DNA of 64,000 nucleotides, from contig JBITNC010000001.1 in the NCBI GenBank assembly GCA_050084985.1, forward strand, positions 30,876,001 through 30,940,000. Reading direction: 5' to 3'. Both the position numbers and the translations under genes were made by a program. The stretch's first letter is position 1. Each line of letters begins with the position of its first letter. Under the pieces are notes generated by a model that saw only the letters and a program-made list of their open reading frames with translations, was not told the DNA's origin and did no database searches. This stretch comes from Nageia nagi. Its lineage: Eukaryota; Pinophyta. This document shows positions 11,490-23,881 of the stretch, in pieces.

Positions 11490-14210
11490 ATTGGTATCAA
11501 CCTGTGTGAGCCTCTTCTTGTGTGAAGCTCTCCTTGTTGTGGAAGCTCTTCTTTTGGTGTGGAAGTTACATCTTGAGGTTCATCCTTCTTCACTCCTCAT
11601 CTTTCACCCCCTTGGTGAGGTAAATTTTAAAGAGCAGTATAAAGATTCTCTTCATTTAGTCATTATTTTGATTATTACATAATGCTACTAACACCTTATT
11701 TGCTATGTGTTAGTCCCTTTTTTTAAGTTATGATTAACAAGTTGCAATTTTTTACTAATCCTCTATGTTTACTTGCAATTTTAAATTGCTATAGTTCTTT
11801 TAAAAAGGGTTAGTATACAAAAATTGTAATTTGTTGTTCATATTATGTTGAACTTAAAAGTATGTGTTGGTTCAATTATTTGATTAAATACCCATATATG
11901 AGCAAAATTACAATATGTTTATTTTACATTTTTATGTTAGTAGTATTATGTTATTTGCTTAAAAAAAAAAAAAAAAAAGGTTAGAGAGGAGGCCAAATTT
12001 GTTTTGGTTCTACCACAATTTTAAGGGCACACTCCTAATTCAAAGCTCAATATATATTTATATATATATATATATTTTTTTATTTTTTATTCAACAACCA
12101 TACTCAAAAAAAAAAAAAATATATATTATATATATATATATATATATCTTTCATTAGAAAATATATATTTTAAATTCATTTAAAACATAATAAAAAAAAA
12201 TATATATTATACAAAATGGGGGTCAAATTAAATTTTTTAAAAGTGGGGGGAATCCTCCGCGTGCGGGCCTCTGGTGGCTCCTCTCCGCCCACCCCGCACC
12301 GCGCTACTCCACCACCACGCGTGCCTCCGTCTCTGCGTGCAGCTACTCTCCCGTGCCTCTGTCCATTGTTTAAGCGCTCCTCCCCTCCCCATTTGCTCCC
12401 TTTGCAACCACTGCGTAGGATACTTTGCTGGGTTGTGACTCGTTTCCTCCAACATGATGCATGCTGCCATTTTTTACGAGTTGCCTACTGCCACTACTCG
12501 CAGGATCTACCCCACACACGCGTGTTTGACGTGGTGCAGGGTGTTCACCATGCACTTCTCTCATTCGGCTCTGCTCCTCCTCCTGCCCTCCTCCTCCATG
12601 ACTCATATTTGCATGGTGTAGACAAGTTTCCTGGACTAGCGACGCACAGCATATGCACACTACGGTGCAATACCGGTCCTCCAACATGTTTACCAAGATG
12701 CATGGTGCAGACCCTATTTTATGCCCTGCCATACTCATACCTTAGTGGGTCAACTAGCCGCCCCACGTGCCTCCAACGACCTCCACCGCCTTGGACTCCT
12801 TCTGCAGCCCTTCTACACACTTTGGTCTCTCCTGCCACCCCTGCCCACTTCTCCACCACCCTGGGCTTCCACTTGGCCCCTTCACATTTTTTTTGTCAAC
12901 TTTAGTTGTTGAGCCTTAATTTTTTACCCACTACCTATTTACTTTGATTTTTTTTAAAAAAAACAGAAGGGGGGAGTCATATTTTTAACCTACAAAGCAT
13001 TTACTTGTTTATTGACTTAGGAGTTTTTTTTGCTTAACTAGGAGAAGCCTTAAAAATTGGGGTATGGGTCTCCTATTCACCTTGCACACTTATACTTCTT
13101 AGGCCTTTTTACTTACTTGCTTACAAGTCATTGCTCTCATTAAATGCACTTAGGAGTACTAGACTATTTCTAATATTCTACTCACACATTGCATGTTTAA
13201 TTTAGTGCATATGCCATCTCTACTAAACAAGGGATAAACATCTTTAAGTAAAAAGGGGGGAATGGTATAATGTTTTACTTAAATTTTATCTAGATTGCAT
13301 GCAGACATTATGATGATGTATCTTGTTTAAGAATAAAACATGCTTAGGACTTAAATTTTTAATACATGATGCATGCTTACTTAAATTTTTAAGTCATGAA
13401 CAATGCATGTTATGAATTAAATACTAAGTAGGACTTAGTTCTTTGTTTAATTCATTAAGTGCTTGAATAAATTGAGAAAAATATGAACAATGTAAAAGTC
13501 CTTTAGGGGTTAGTAACAAAACCCATTGGACTCAATTTTTGGCCTCTTAAGGTTTCAAGTTCTGTGGATGGAGTATTTTCACTTTACTTTATATTTTTTG
13601 CACATTTGCTTATACTTGCAATACGCAAAAATTTGAAAAGTAACCCCTAAAATGAATACATCCGCATGTATTTTCCACAACATGACTTGTTTGGGGAGCC
13701 ATGAGGTGAGACAGGGCAGACTGGAGCCCTTTTAGTCCGAAGAACCGAGTGGTGGTAAGTCCTCTTAATTGCCCCTAAGACCTCTGTTGGATTGGACATA
13801 ACTCTATTAGGTGGACAGGCATGTGTGTAGTGATACCACATGTCTGCACATCCATTCAAGGGATTATCCTGATAACAAGAGGAAAATTGAAACCTTAATC
13901 AAGATAATTAAAATGGCCGGTCCAAGATACGTCTAATCCTTGGAAAATAGTAGTAATTCTCCTTGTGAGAGTATATCACTAAACCAAGGTGAACTGGTTG
14001 AGGACTGGTAGTACCTGGGCTCCACCTTGCGGGCATCCAGGTGAAGGCCTAATTCTATACAAGAAAACAACCCCAACTTTATCCTTCTATGGATCGTGGT
14101 TAATGAGTTTACACATGTGGGACATGTTTGCTTATTAGATGTTTTATATGTATAGATGAAAATTGTAAAAGTTTACATCTTATTGGCATATTCATTTGTT
14201 TTTTGTAGCA
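11490..14210 (+). other. Leader of the second copia copy
   Basis: Collinear with 5171-7956, with many one-base indels. It includes the degraded primer site at 11491, a donor-like GTAAAT at 11620, TA repeats at 12047-12210, the GC-rich island at about 12240-12890, and an acceptor-like TTTTTTGTAG ending at 14208 just before the gag ATG at 14211. A 229-codon open frame at 12216-12905 exists only in this copy and is not supported by the other. Confidence 0.7.
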
Positions 14211-17200
14211 ATGGTTGAAACCTTCGTTCCCAAGCACATACTCGATGGTTCCAACTTTGGAATATGGGAACCCGTATGAAAGTCGAGTTACAAGCAAGAA
14301 AGCTATGGTAGACAGTTAGTGAAGAGCGGTTACTCCTACCGATGAGAAGGCTCTTGAAGTATACAACTCAAAGAATGAGTTAGCAACTTCTATGATTTAC
14401 CGTGTCAGTTTCAGATGATGTCCTTCTCATGATTTTTCATCAACTTAAGCAAAGGAAGCTTGGGATAGGTTAAAGAAAATCTACCTTGGGTCCAAATTTT
14501 CAAGGAGGTTTACCATTCTACAAAAGTTGTTGCAGTATCGACAAAGTGAAGATGAAAGTGCCTCCATCTACTTAAACAAAATCATTGACCTCAGGACACA
14601 ACTGGTTGGTTGTGGGTGCAACTGGATCAATGATGAGTTCATGGTCTTCATCATTCTTCAAAGCCTTACTACAAAGTTCAGCAACTTTGTCACAGTTATG
14701 GAAATAAGGCTCGATGATGAAGAAGATGTCATCTCACTTGATAACCTTTCTAGACTTCTTCTAAAGCATGAGGAAACTTTGAACAAGAAAATGTTGAACC
14801 TTTCTCCTAAAGGACAATAGCATTGCTCTAGGAGCAACCAAAACTCCTTTCAAGAAAAAGTTCAAAACATTACAAATTCAAAGACAACAAGTCCTCATCT
14901 ACCTTCAGTGAAGTATGACAAAAAGGGCAACAACAACAATCATGGCAACTACAGGCACAGGAATGATAAAGCAGGATCCAAGCAATCCAACACCTCAGGA
15001 AAATTTGATGGAATTGTAACTTCTGTGGCATCTTTGGGCACAAAGAGTATGATTGTCGCAAAAAGAAATTTGCTCAAAAAGGAAAGGGAAATGCAAATGT
15101 GAGAACTTTCAATAATAGAAAGAAGAACAAGCATACTGCTAATGTTGCCTACTACTCAATGACTCAAACTATTTCAAATGATTGGATTGTTGATTCAGGA
15201 TGCACTAATCACATGTTTATGAAAAGGATAAGTTTGAAAATTTTCATAAGTACAAAAAGGATGCAGTTGTGATAGGTGATAATACAGTCCTTGATGTTCA
15301 CAGAATAGGGAATGTGAAGATTCATGGAAAGACTCTTGATAATGTCTTTTATGTGCCTAAACTAAGGATGAATCTCATCTCCGTGATTCAAATTACAAGG
15401 AAAGGATGCTCATTTGAGTTTACCTCACACTCTTGGTGTGTTAAGAAAGGACTTGCCACTTTGATGAAAGGATCAGTAAAGAATGACCTTTATATTATGG
15501 ATCAAGTACCTTCAAAGATTTGTCTTGCTACAAATGTTTGTTCAAAAGGTAATCTTTGGCATCAACGATTAGGATACCTTAACCACAAGAGTATTCAAGC
15601 TATGAAAACTCAAGAACTTGTGGAAGGTTTACCTAATATTTCACCACAATTGGTCTTTGTGAAAGGTGCATTCTAGGGAAAGATGCATAGGCAAAAGTTT
15701 GAAAAAGATAAGGTAACTCGGCTACTTGTCCTCTTCAGCTTGTGCATTCAGATTTGATGGGTCCTTTTCAGACTAAGTCCCTAGGGGGATCTTCTTATGT
15801 TCTGACCTTCATTGATGACTTCAGTAGGATGACATTTGGTTATCTACTTGAGCACAAGGATCAAACTTTTGACAGGTTTCAAGACTTCAAGGCACTTGTT
15901 GAAAATCAAACTGATTTTAAGATCAAAATGTTGAGATCTGACAATGGGGGTGAATATAATAGCAATGAGTTTAACGACTATTGTGTTAAACATGGATTAA
16001 GTGAAATTCACAATCCCTTACACCCCTCAACAAAATGGAGTTGCTAGAAAGGAAGAATCGCACCATTATGGAAATGGCAAGATGCATGTTGGGTAACCTT
16101 CCTAGTTTCTTATGGGGTAGAAGTTGTTCACAAATGCTATTCACACCCTAAATAGGTGTCCTACTAAGGCAGTTGAAGGTAAAACTCCATATGAAGCATG
16201 GACAGGAAAGAAACCTAACCTCTCACACTTCAGAATCTTCGGTTGTGATGCATTTGCCTTCATTACCTCAGAGAAAAGAAAGAAGCTAATAAATGATCAA
16301 AAAAATGCATCTTTGTGGGGTATGATAATCAGCATAGAGTTACAGGCTCTACTCTTCATCCCAAAAATAGTCTTTGTGTCTAGGGATGTTAAGTTCAATG
16401 AACTTTCTGAGGATACGACCTCTCATGCTGAAGTGTCTGATACAGATGATTTCTTCCCTGCACCTAACTGGTTGGATGAGCATGTAGAGAAGTCACCACA
16501 AGACCAAAATTCTCCAGCACAGAGAATTACAAGAAGTATGACCTTGAATAAATCCTTATTTGCAAAATTGATAATATGCATGAGCCATCAACCTTCAAAG
16601 AAGCTTCCAAGCAAGAGTGTTGGATGGAAGCTATGAAAGTTGAGTATGAGGCTCTCATGAAAATGAAACTTGGGATTTGGTTCCTTATCCCAATGAGAAA
16701 AAATGTGATTGGCAATAAATGGATATACAAGTCAAGTACAATTCTGATGGAAAAATTGAAAAATACAAGGCAAGATTAGTGCCAAAGGATTCGCTCAGAA
16801 ATATGGTTATTGATTATGAGGAAACCTTTGCTCCTGTGGCCAAGATGCCTACTGTCAGAATAATTCTTGCTCTTTCTGCAGCTCAAGGATGGAAAGCTTT
16901 TCAACTTGATGTCAAAAGTGCATTTCTCAATGGGGACTTGCATGTTGAAATCTACATGAATCAACCAGAAGGATTTATTCCAGAAGGAAAAGAGACTCTT
17001 GTGTGTAAGCTAAAGAAGTCTTTGTATGGACTTAAGTAAGCACCTAGAGCATGGTACAAGAAAATTTTAGGATTCTTTGCAGATATTGGTTTTTCCAAGT
17101 GCTTCTTCGATTCAGATCTATATGTACTCAATCAAGGAAAAGACATGGTCATCATTCTCCTTTATGTGGATGATCTTCTCATAACAGGCAATAATATTGA

Positions 17201-18128
17201 AATCATCCAAGAGTGCATCTCCAAACTCAAGGCAACATTTGAAATGACTGATCTAGGTCTATTGCATTACTATCTTGGGATGCAAGTATACCAACACAAA
17301 GATTGTACTTATCTTAGTCAATCTAAGTATATATCAGACATCTTGCAAAAGTTTGGAATGGAGGAGTGCAAATACGCTGCAATACCTATTTCTCCTGGAA
17401 TTGTTGTATCACTGAGCTCAGATTCTCAGTTGGCTGATGCTACAGCTTATAGACAATTGATTGGTAGTCTTCTGTATCTGACTATCTCTCATCCTAATAT
17501 TGCCTTTGCAGTGAATTTGATGGCACGATTCATGCAAAAACCATATGTTGAACACCTCAATGCTGTTAAGCAAATCTTGAGGTATGTCGCAGGGACAAAG
17601 GATCTTGCTCTTAAGTATTCCAAAGTGCCCTTGCTTGTTCTCTCAGGGTTCTCAAATTCTGATTATGGGGGAGATCGAGATGACATAAAATCAACCTCTG
17701 CATATGTGTTTAGCATTGGTTCAGGTGCTATCTCTTGGGCTTCCAAGAAGCAACCTACTGTGACTCTTTCTACCACCGAAGCTGAATATCGAGCCATGTC
17801 TATTGCCGCCCAAGAAGCTATTTGGCTAAGACATCTTCTGAACGAAATTAGGTATACGCAAAATGGCCCATCTCTTATTTTGTCAGACAATCAATCGGCT
17901 ATCTCTTTGGCTAAGAATCTTGTGTTCCATCAGTGAACCAAACATGTAGAAATCCAAGCTCATTTTATCAGGGAAAAGGTTCTAGATGATATCATACACT
18001 TGTAGTATTGTCCATCTACTGACAACTCCGCTGATTTGTTCACCAAGCCCCTTCCTGAAGCTCACTTCTGCAAACTTAGGGATTCTCTCAGGTTGGTGAA
18101 GTTGCCCTCAAGGGGGAGTGAAGTTTAA
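14211..18128 (+). pseudogene. Ty1/copia gag-pol, second copy, full length but frameshifted
   Basis: Same polyprotein as 7957-11001, but it continues through the end of RT and RNase H. Visible parts are gag (14527-14820), zinc knuckle and protease (about 15000-15220), GAG-pre-integrase and integrase (15269-16100), RT with LDVKSAFLNGDLHVEIYM (about 16900) and YVDDLLITGN (17166). RNase H carries ISWASKKQPTVTLSTTEAEY (about 17736) and ADLFTKPLPE (about 18032). The stop is at 18126-18128. At least eight one-base indels break the frame before about 16810, while 17145-17936 is open. A stop where KTKH-type elements have Arg lies at 17934, with another near 18003. Confidence 0.9.
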
Positions 18129-18187
18129 ACTTTTGTTAGTGATGACAACTTCACCTCTAAGAGGCCTTTTTTGATTGTACATTCTAG

Positions 18188-18467
18188 ACCTCCATGGTAA
18201 GTTTGCTCTACATGACAAACTTGTTGTACAATTGTTGTTCTAGAGTGTTGATTATTTTATACCTCAGTGGTAAGTTTGCTCTGCGTGACAAACTTGTTGT
18301 ACATTTTATACCTCCATGGTGAGTTTGCTCTGCGTGAGAAACTTATTGTACAAATTTTGAGCATATAATTAATATACCTCCATGGTAAGTTCGCTCTATG
18401 TGACGAACTTGTTGTACATTCTATACCTCCGTGGTGAGTTTGCTCTGCGTGAGAAACACGTTGTATA
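18188..18467 (+). repeat. Five 43-bp stem-loop repeats downstream of pol
   Basis: Units at 18188-18230, 18261-18303, 18310-18352, 18376-18418 and 18425-18467 share ACCTCCATGGTAAGTTTGCT, then a short variable part, then AACTTGTTGTACA. In units 1 and 2, AAGTTTG pairs with CAAACTT around a 10-base loop. Unit 4 has AAGTTCG and CGAACTT, a compensatory pair change. Units 3 and 5 instead can pair GTTT-G-CTC with GAG-AAAC. Spacing between unit starts is 73, 49, 66 and 49 bases. Confidence 0.85.
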
Positions 18468-18943
18468 ATTTTTATGCTTTATTTTAAAATCAACACATGT
18501 CTATATACAACAGGTGACTATGAGTGATGGCTTGGCATCTCTGTGATGGCTTATAGTGCACCATTGATCAGTTATTTATAAGATGGCATTATTTAATTCT
18601 CTTATTTGAATAGATGATGCATCTAACTGATTTTGTTCATGAGTTGCTTGTAGCATGCAGGATCTTCTTTAGAAATGCAGGTTACTCACCTTGTGAAAGC
18701 AAGCTCATGGAGACTCACATGTCAGCTTAAAGTTGATCGACTACTATGTACAGTGAAACCAGTTGTGGTTAATGATTGTATTGTAAACCATTTTTTGTCA
18801 AATGGTAATGTAGTGAGTCTCATACTAGTTCTCAAAAAGATTCTCAAAATATGTAAAAGTTCTCATCTCCACTTGTATATCTATGGAGGAGAACTCTCTC
18901 TTACTCTCTCTCTTCTCTCTTCTACGCTCTATCCCAATATTGC
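18468..18943 (+). other. 3' untranslated region of the copia block
   Basis: No credible protein. A 102-codon frame at 18675-18983 runs into the LTR and has no family features. A CT-rich stretch at 18886-18930 precedes the polypurine tract. Confidence 0.55.
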
Positions 18944-18944
18944 A

Positions 18945-18954
18945 TTAAGGGGGA
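18945..18954 (+). promoter_or_regulatory. Polypurine tract of the second copia copy
   Basis: The purine run TTAAGGGGGAG immediately precedes TGTTAG of LTR 3, the normal plus-strand priming site. The similar run at about 18109-18117 overlaps the end of pol. Confidence 0.85.
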
Positions 18955-18955
18955 G

Positions 18956-19444
18956 TGTTAGAATTTGTAATGAAATATTGTGAATATCTAGACTCCTTGT
19001 AAATTCAATTAATCACTTAAGGGTATGTAGATACCTTAAGTGATTAATAGAATTCTTTAATATGTAGACTTTGACTTTACCAAAGGAGTTAGTTGGTAGG
19101 TTGAAGTTTGGTGATACATTTAATGTAACCCTAACCTTACCCTTGGGTTAAAGGAAGGTTAGGGAGGTGCTCTAAACCTATAAATAGAGGGCCTCTCCTC
19201 ATGTAAACATATCTAAGTTTTGAGTAAAATTACTCTACTTGGTTGTGTAGGAGAGAGCTAGAGAATAGTTGTAAGAGAGACATAGATTTGAGAATAAGAG
19301 AACTAGTTGTGGATGTACTCCCAAGGAGGGAGGAACCACATTATATTGATGTGTTATCTTGAGTGATTGTGTTATCTTGTGTACACTTGAGTTTCCTAGT
19401 CTAAGGTCCTAAAGGATTTGTTTAGATCTAGTTCAAATCCTTCA
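18956..19444 (+). repeat. Copia block LTR 3 (3' LTR)
   Basis: 489 bases, TGTTAG to TTCA, followed by the right AAAAT duplication (19445-19449). It has the same U3 hairpin (19008-19048), upstream inverted repeat (19129-19164) and TATA box (19179-19186) as LTR 1. Confidence 0.93.
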
Positions 19445-19528
19445 AAAATTAGAATTGAATAACTCAAAATATTTAAAGTGCTCATAGATGGCTTGAGTGT
19501 TTCAGGTGTTAGGGTTTTGAGGTGCTCA
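19445..19528 (+). repeat. Tat-type 5' LTR, second part
   Basis: Begins with the duplicated AAAAT and continues AGAATTGAATAACTCAAAAT, matching 50938-51020 in the 3' LTR. It ends near GGTGCTCA. A primer site should follow; TGGTAATCATGGTGAGACC at about 19533 sits in place but is only a weak match to known tRNA ends. Confidence 0.85.
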
Positions 19529-21130
19529 AAAAATGGTAATCATGGTGAGACCATGATAGTCCTAAGCCCCAATACAAAACAGGATTCCCTAAGCCTTTAT
19601 ATTATTTTGGTAGTTTTTGAATTTTAGATACTTCTTGCAATTCAAAGACTATTTGTGATTAATTTTTGTCTATAACTTGCAAAGTACATTACTAGGTGGG
19701 GAAAGAGATAGATTTGAAAATCTCAAAGGTCCATTAGAAGCATAGAACAAATCATGCTCCTTCCAACTAATCTTGATTGTAAATCATCCTAGATAGGGAT
19801 GATCCTAAGTTCATTTGGATAATTCCTATAGTCACCATATAGAGGGGTGATTTTGACTAAATAATTATTTCTATTACTATGTTAGCAATTTCTATTCCTA
19901 GATCTCATCTGTATTAGGGATAGTAGTCCACTATTGAGTTTATCTGTATAATATTGGGTGTCCTTTTAATAGGAAGCATCAATTACCCTTATCATAGGTT
20001 TTTTCATATTTATTTTAAGCTTTTAATTTTGAATTTGAGTGCACTTGTGGTCATCCAAATGACTTCTAATCATCCAAATGATTGGCACTAGTCATCCCTA
20101 TGGTGGACCATCCCAAGGTAGAGTGTTGTAAATTTTATTCAATCAACTAGCTTGGAGTAGGAGGGAATGCTCTTAGGCCTGGTGAGTCTTTGGATTCCTT
20201 TCTATATCTGGTCAATACTATTTGGTTGCTCTTTTCAAATAGGATTGCCACTTCTTTTAATGAAATTGCATTGCATTTTGGGGGAGTGGTACATCACACA
20301 TTGGAAATTTTATTTGGTGCTTAAAATTAACATCTTGAAAAAGGGGTTTTCATATTATTTTTAGGGTTGATTTGTTGATTGTTTGGTACATTCAAAAGAA
20401 TTACTATATTTTCATTATCTTTTATTTGAAAAGAAAAAAAGAAAAAGGCATATTTTATTATTTTAGCATCATTAGGGTGGGAGTGTATTGGAATTTATTT
20501 TGAAAAGCAAGCATTTTAAAGGTGTAATTGCATTACATTATCATATAGTATTACATATCATATTTGCTTCCTTGCATTAAAATTCCATTACAAGCTTAGG
20601 GAGTGACTAGGGTAAATGGATTTCATCACCATGGCCTAACCCATACTTAGATTTCATCACCAAGATTAGGAGGCCCCCTCTATTGGCAACCAATGAATAG
20701 AGGTACTCGAGATATCTTGTAAAATGATCTACACCCCTAGAGATTAAGCTTTACCTAAAAATCTATGACTAGATACATCTTTAGGAAAAATAATAAGAGT
20801 TGGAATAAACACTTGCATTTAAAATATACTCATTAAAAAGATAATTTTTTAATTGAAAAAGAAGCAACTAAATTAAATAAACACCATTGCTATCTATCAC
20901 TATTGCTTCTTATCATTTATATTATCTTTGAAGTGATCATTTAGGCTCTTTATTCTTAATTGTATATACATTAAATAAGATCTCTAACAAAATTCTTGGC
21001 TTGTTGCTTGGTGATTTATTTCTTTAGCATTATTTCATTTCATATTATACACTTGGGACTTTATTTATAGCTCTTATTTATTTTATCCATTCCATCCTTA
21101 CCATTATCTTCATTTACCCTCTTATTACCA
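19529..21130 (+). other. Tat-type 5' untranslated region
   Basis: No coding region is supported. The open frame at 20167-20364 has no recognisable features. Short hairpins GTCAT-CCAA-ATGAC (20050-20063) and AATCAT-CCAA-ATGATT (20068-20083) occur here, with relatives in the 3' region and LTR. Confidence 0.55.
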
Positions 21131-21561
21131 TGTCACATGTACCTTCTAGGGATGAAGATTCTTGGTCCATTCATATGGCTGAGACTAGGTCTCAACATCA
21201 AGCCAAATAGGAAGAGAGATGAGCTAATCAAGTCAATCAACCAAATCCTCTTGCCCTCTTACATATCTCACATATTAGGTACTTTATACCACATCATTCA
21301 CCTCCATGTGATCATACATAAGCTCCACCACATCTTTTGTTTAGCAAAACTTTAGAGAGGTTTCGTGTCTTAGAGGCTAACCCTTAGAGAGAAGGATGAG
21401 ATCATGCAATGCCCTATAGGGCTATCCTATTTAGAATAAAGGATCACCTTTTCATAGAGAGACATTTAGATTATCATCAATTAGATCTTCCTTAGGATTA
21501 TCCTCACCTCATTTAGCATCATGCTTATGATTCTCAAGTACATATACATCAAACCAATTCT
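21131..21561 (+). pseudogene. Tat-type gag, N-terminal part (interrupted)
   Basis: Begins ATGTCACATGTACCTTC and translates as MSHVPSRDEDSWSIHMAETR, then AK-stop-EER, where the stop is TAG in place of CAG. The frame continues across further TAG, TGA and TAA codons to VHIHQTNS at the insertion point. When the SIRE-like element and one copy of its target duplication are removed, the same frame continues at 31117 with IHLFLHPTESHVSL. Start choice and family are inferred from position; this part has no named domain. Confidence 0.6.
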
Positions 21562-23664
21562 TGTTGAACTATGGGTGACACTAAGGGGGGGTGAATCAGT
21601 GTCTTTAAATTTAAAAATTCAAATCCAAAAACTTTAAATAGTGTAGTAGAGAGATAAAACTAAATCGAGTAAACACATAATATAATATCACATAACACAA
21701 TATATAATGAGGTTCACTAATGTGGCTACATCCTTGAATAAGATTACTTGGACTCCAATCCAAATCTAGCCATTATAAAGCACCAATTTTACACATAAGT
21801 TACCAGCACCAACTAGAAGGAACACCAACCCCTAAGTTCTATAGCACCAACTCCTCTTGCCAAGCATCCACTTGATAGATTCAATAAGATAAGATGAAGG
21901 ATTAATAATTAGTTATCCAAGACCCGAAATGGTCTAGCTCTAAACACTTCTACCACACAACCACAATCTGAATCTATCTCTTCAACATTTCCTTCTCATT
22001 CCAAAAAATCACCATGCTCTTCTATAGCTTCAACCCTTTTATTCATACTCACTCACTCTTCACACTTGTTAGCTGAAAAACCCCAAAATGGACCAAGAAA
22101 CTATTCCTAAAACCACTAGAAATATTGTTGTTATTCTAATCAAGAAAATGTTTCACATTTTGATTCAAGAATAATATGATTTCTCACACACATTTAGAAC
22201 TCTCAACACTTGTAGAATTATAAATAAATCATTCATTCAGACACATTCATTACTCACACATACTTAACACACTACTCAAAATCATACTACATTACCAATG
22301 CACAAATCCAAAAAAAATTGAATATTAGAGAACTAGTTCATGATAATACATTGATTGCACTTAGAATGCATGTTCCAAGTCCATATGACATGGAATGATA
22401 TTACAATTTTTGCATAGATGCTCAATCATCTCTAAAAGCCTATATTTATATTTTATATCACTAAAACTCTCCAAACTTAATTAGGAGTGTAATATATTTT
22501 AACAAGAAATAAAAACATATATTCAAAAATTTTAATAAGTATTTTTTCAAACATTTCACTACCAAAATTGAGCTTAGCACTTAGCCAAAATTTATGTCTT
22601 GTCATTTCGTCAAACACTTACTAGGCATCCTTGTTCATTGAATTCTATACCTAGATTGAGATAAACCAAAAACCAAAGTTGTGAGATTTTTCATGCTGAT
22701 TACAAAACATACAACTATAAAAAAAAAATATCTCAACTCAAATTCATAGAATTCCTCTTTTTCTTTGCTGTCCCAAAAAGTGCACCAAACTGCAAAAAGT
22801 TACTAGGTGGCATTTTATAACTTGTACCATTTTTTTCTCAATGCCTCCTTGATATAAAATTTAGGAACACATATACTAAATATATAAAAATATAATATAT
22901 CCAAATTTTAAGGTATAAATACTCATATTTATCTCACAACATGTCTTGCAAAGTGACCTCTAACAAAGATTTCATTGTTATTTTGTCAAACAATTCACAT
23001 GCTTAGTTTTGTGCAAATTATGGATTCTTATACTTTGGGACCTCAAATTGAGATGATTCAAAAGCAAAAGTTATTATTATCATCAATTTATACATTTGAA
23101 TACTTTGAAATTCTAAATTTCAATACTTTAAGAGCCTAAAATAGCCATCCAACTATTTCCATGATGGCCAAAATTTATTCTCAAAATTGTAAAAAGTTAC
23201 AAAGTGGCATTTTGCAGCTTATGCCATTTTGCCTTGGTCATAATCTTGATATGAAATTTATATCATGTTTTTTTGGTATATATTACTATATATGATTTAA
23301 ATTTTAGCTTCTGAATCAACATCATTTGCTCATAATGTGAATTGGACAGAGCCAATTTCCCTCAAATTTCTAACTATTCAAAAATCTATAAGTATGCTTA
23401 AAAAGAACCAACAAGAATAAATTTAAATGTTGTACACAATTTTATTATCAATCCAAAAACTTATCTAAGCCATCTCTAGTTTTTCACCACCTTCCATTTG
23501 CATTTTAGCCTCTTGACAACTTTTGGTCCCTTTGTAGTTTTTGCATCGATAACTTTGTATATCTTGTCAATGTCATCTCTTTGAATATAAAATCATGAGA
23601 ACCATATACTTATTGATCACATTATGTTGACAATAATGAAAACACTATTGCACTATACTCAACA
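21562..23664 (-). repeat. SIRE-like 3' LTR
   Basis: On the + strand it runs TGTTGAACTATGGGTGACAC to TATACTCAACA and is collinear with 28994-31111. Shared text includes TGAGGTTCAC near 21709 and 29140. Confidence 0.88.
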
Positions 23665-23676
23665 ATCTCCCCCTTT
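23665..23676 (-). promoter_or_regulatory. Polypurine tract of the SIRE-like element
   Basis: Minus strand reads AAAGGGGGAGATT next to the LTR. A second purine run (AAAGGGGGAGAAG) lies at 23717-23729. Confidence 0.8.
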
Positions 23677-23881
23677 GGAATTGTTAGCAAGACATATGCA
23701 AAAACATGTTACTCTTCTCCCCCTTTGACAACAAATACAAAGGGATGCCTTGGACTCCCCCTAAGTCCATATACACAATACTCAAGTGTAAATAAATATA
23801 TAATAAAATATAATTATATAGGAGCAAGAAGATAAGAAAGTATAAAATTACTCCCCTTAAGATTGTGCACTCAAAAGTTAG

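Larger units (their letters stand above)
4682..19444 (+). mobile_element. Ty1/copia block: LTR-internal(truncated)-LTR-internal-LTR
   Basis: Three LTRs of the same family (4682-5170, 11002-11489, 18956-19444) alternate with two copies of one internal region. The whole is flanked by a single AAAAT duplication. The first internal region stops in RT at 11001, exactly where the second LTR begins with TGTTAG. The second runs through RNase H to a polypurine tract. This fits a second copy inserted into the RT of the first, followed by recombination between the two 3' LTRs that removed the distal part of the outer copy. It lies inside the 5' LTR of the Tat-type element. Confidence 0.88.

Noticed and set aside
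12216-12905. 229-codon open frame in the GC-rich island
   Set aside because: The same island at 5940-6605 has this frame broken into several pieces, differences are one-base indels, composition is low-complexity Ser/Pro/Cys/Leu, and no family is recognisable.
18188-18467. Repeat array considered as CRISPR-like
   Set aside because: Spacing is irregular, the intervening sequences are similar AT-rich DNA, the context is a plant retrotransposon, and the repeats themselves form the hairpins.
18675-18983. 102-codon frame after the stem-loop repeats
   Set aside because: It crosses into LTR 3 and shows no domain; most likely chance.
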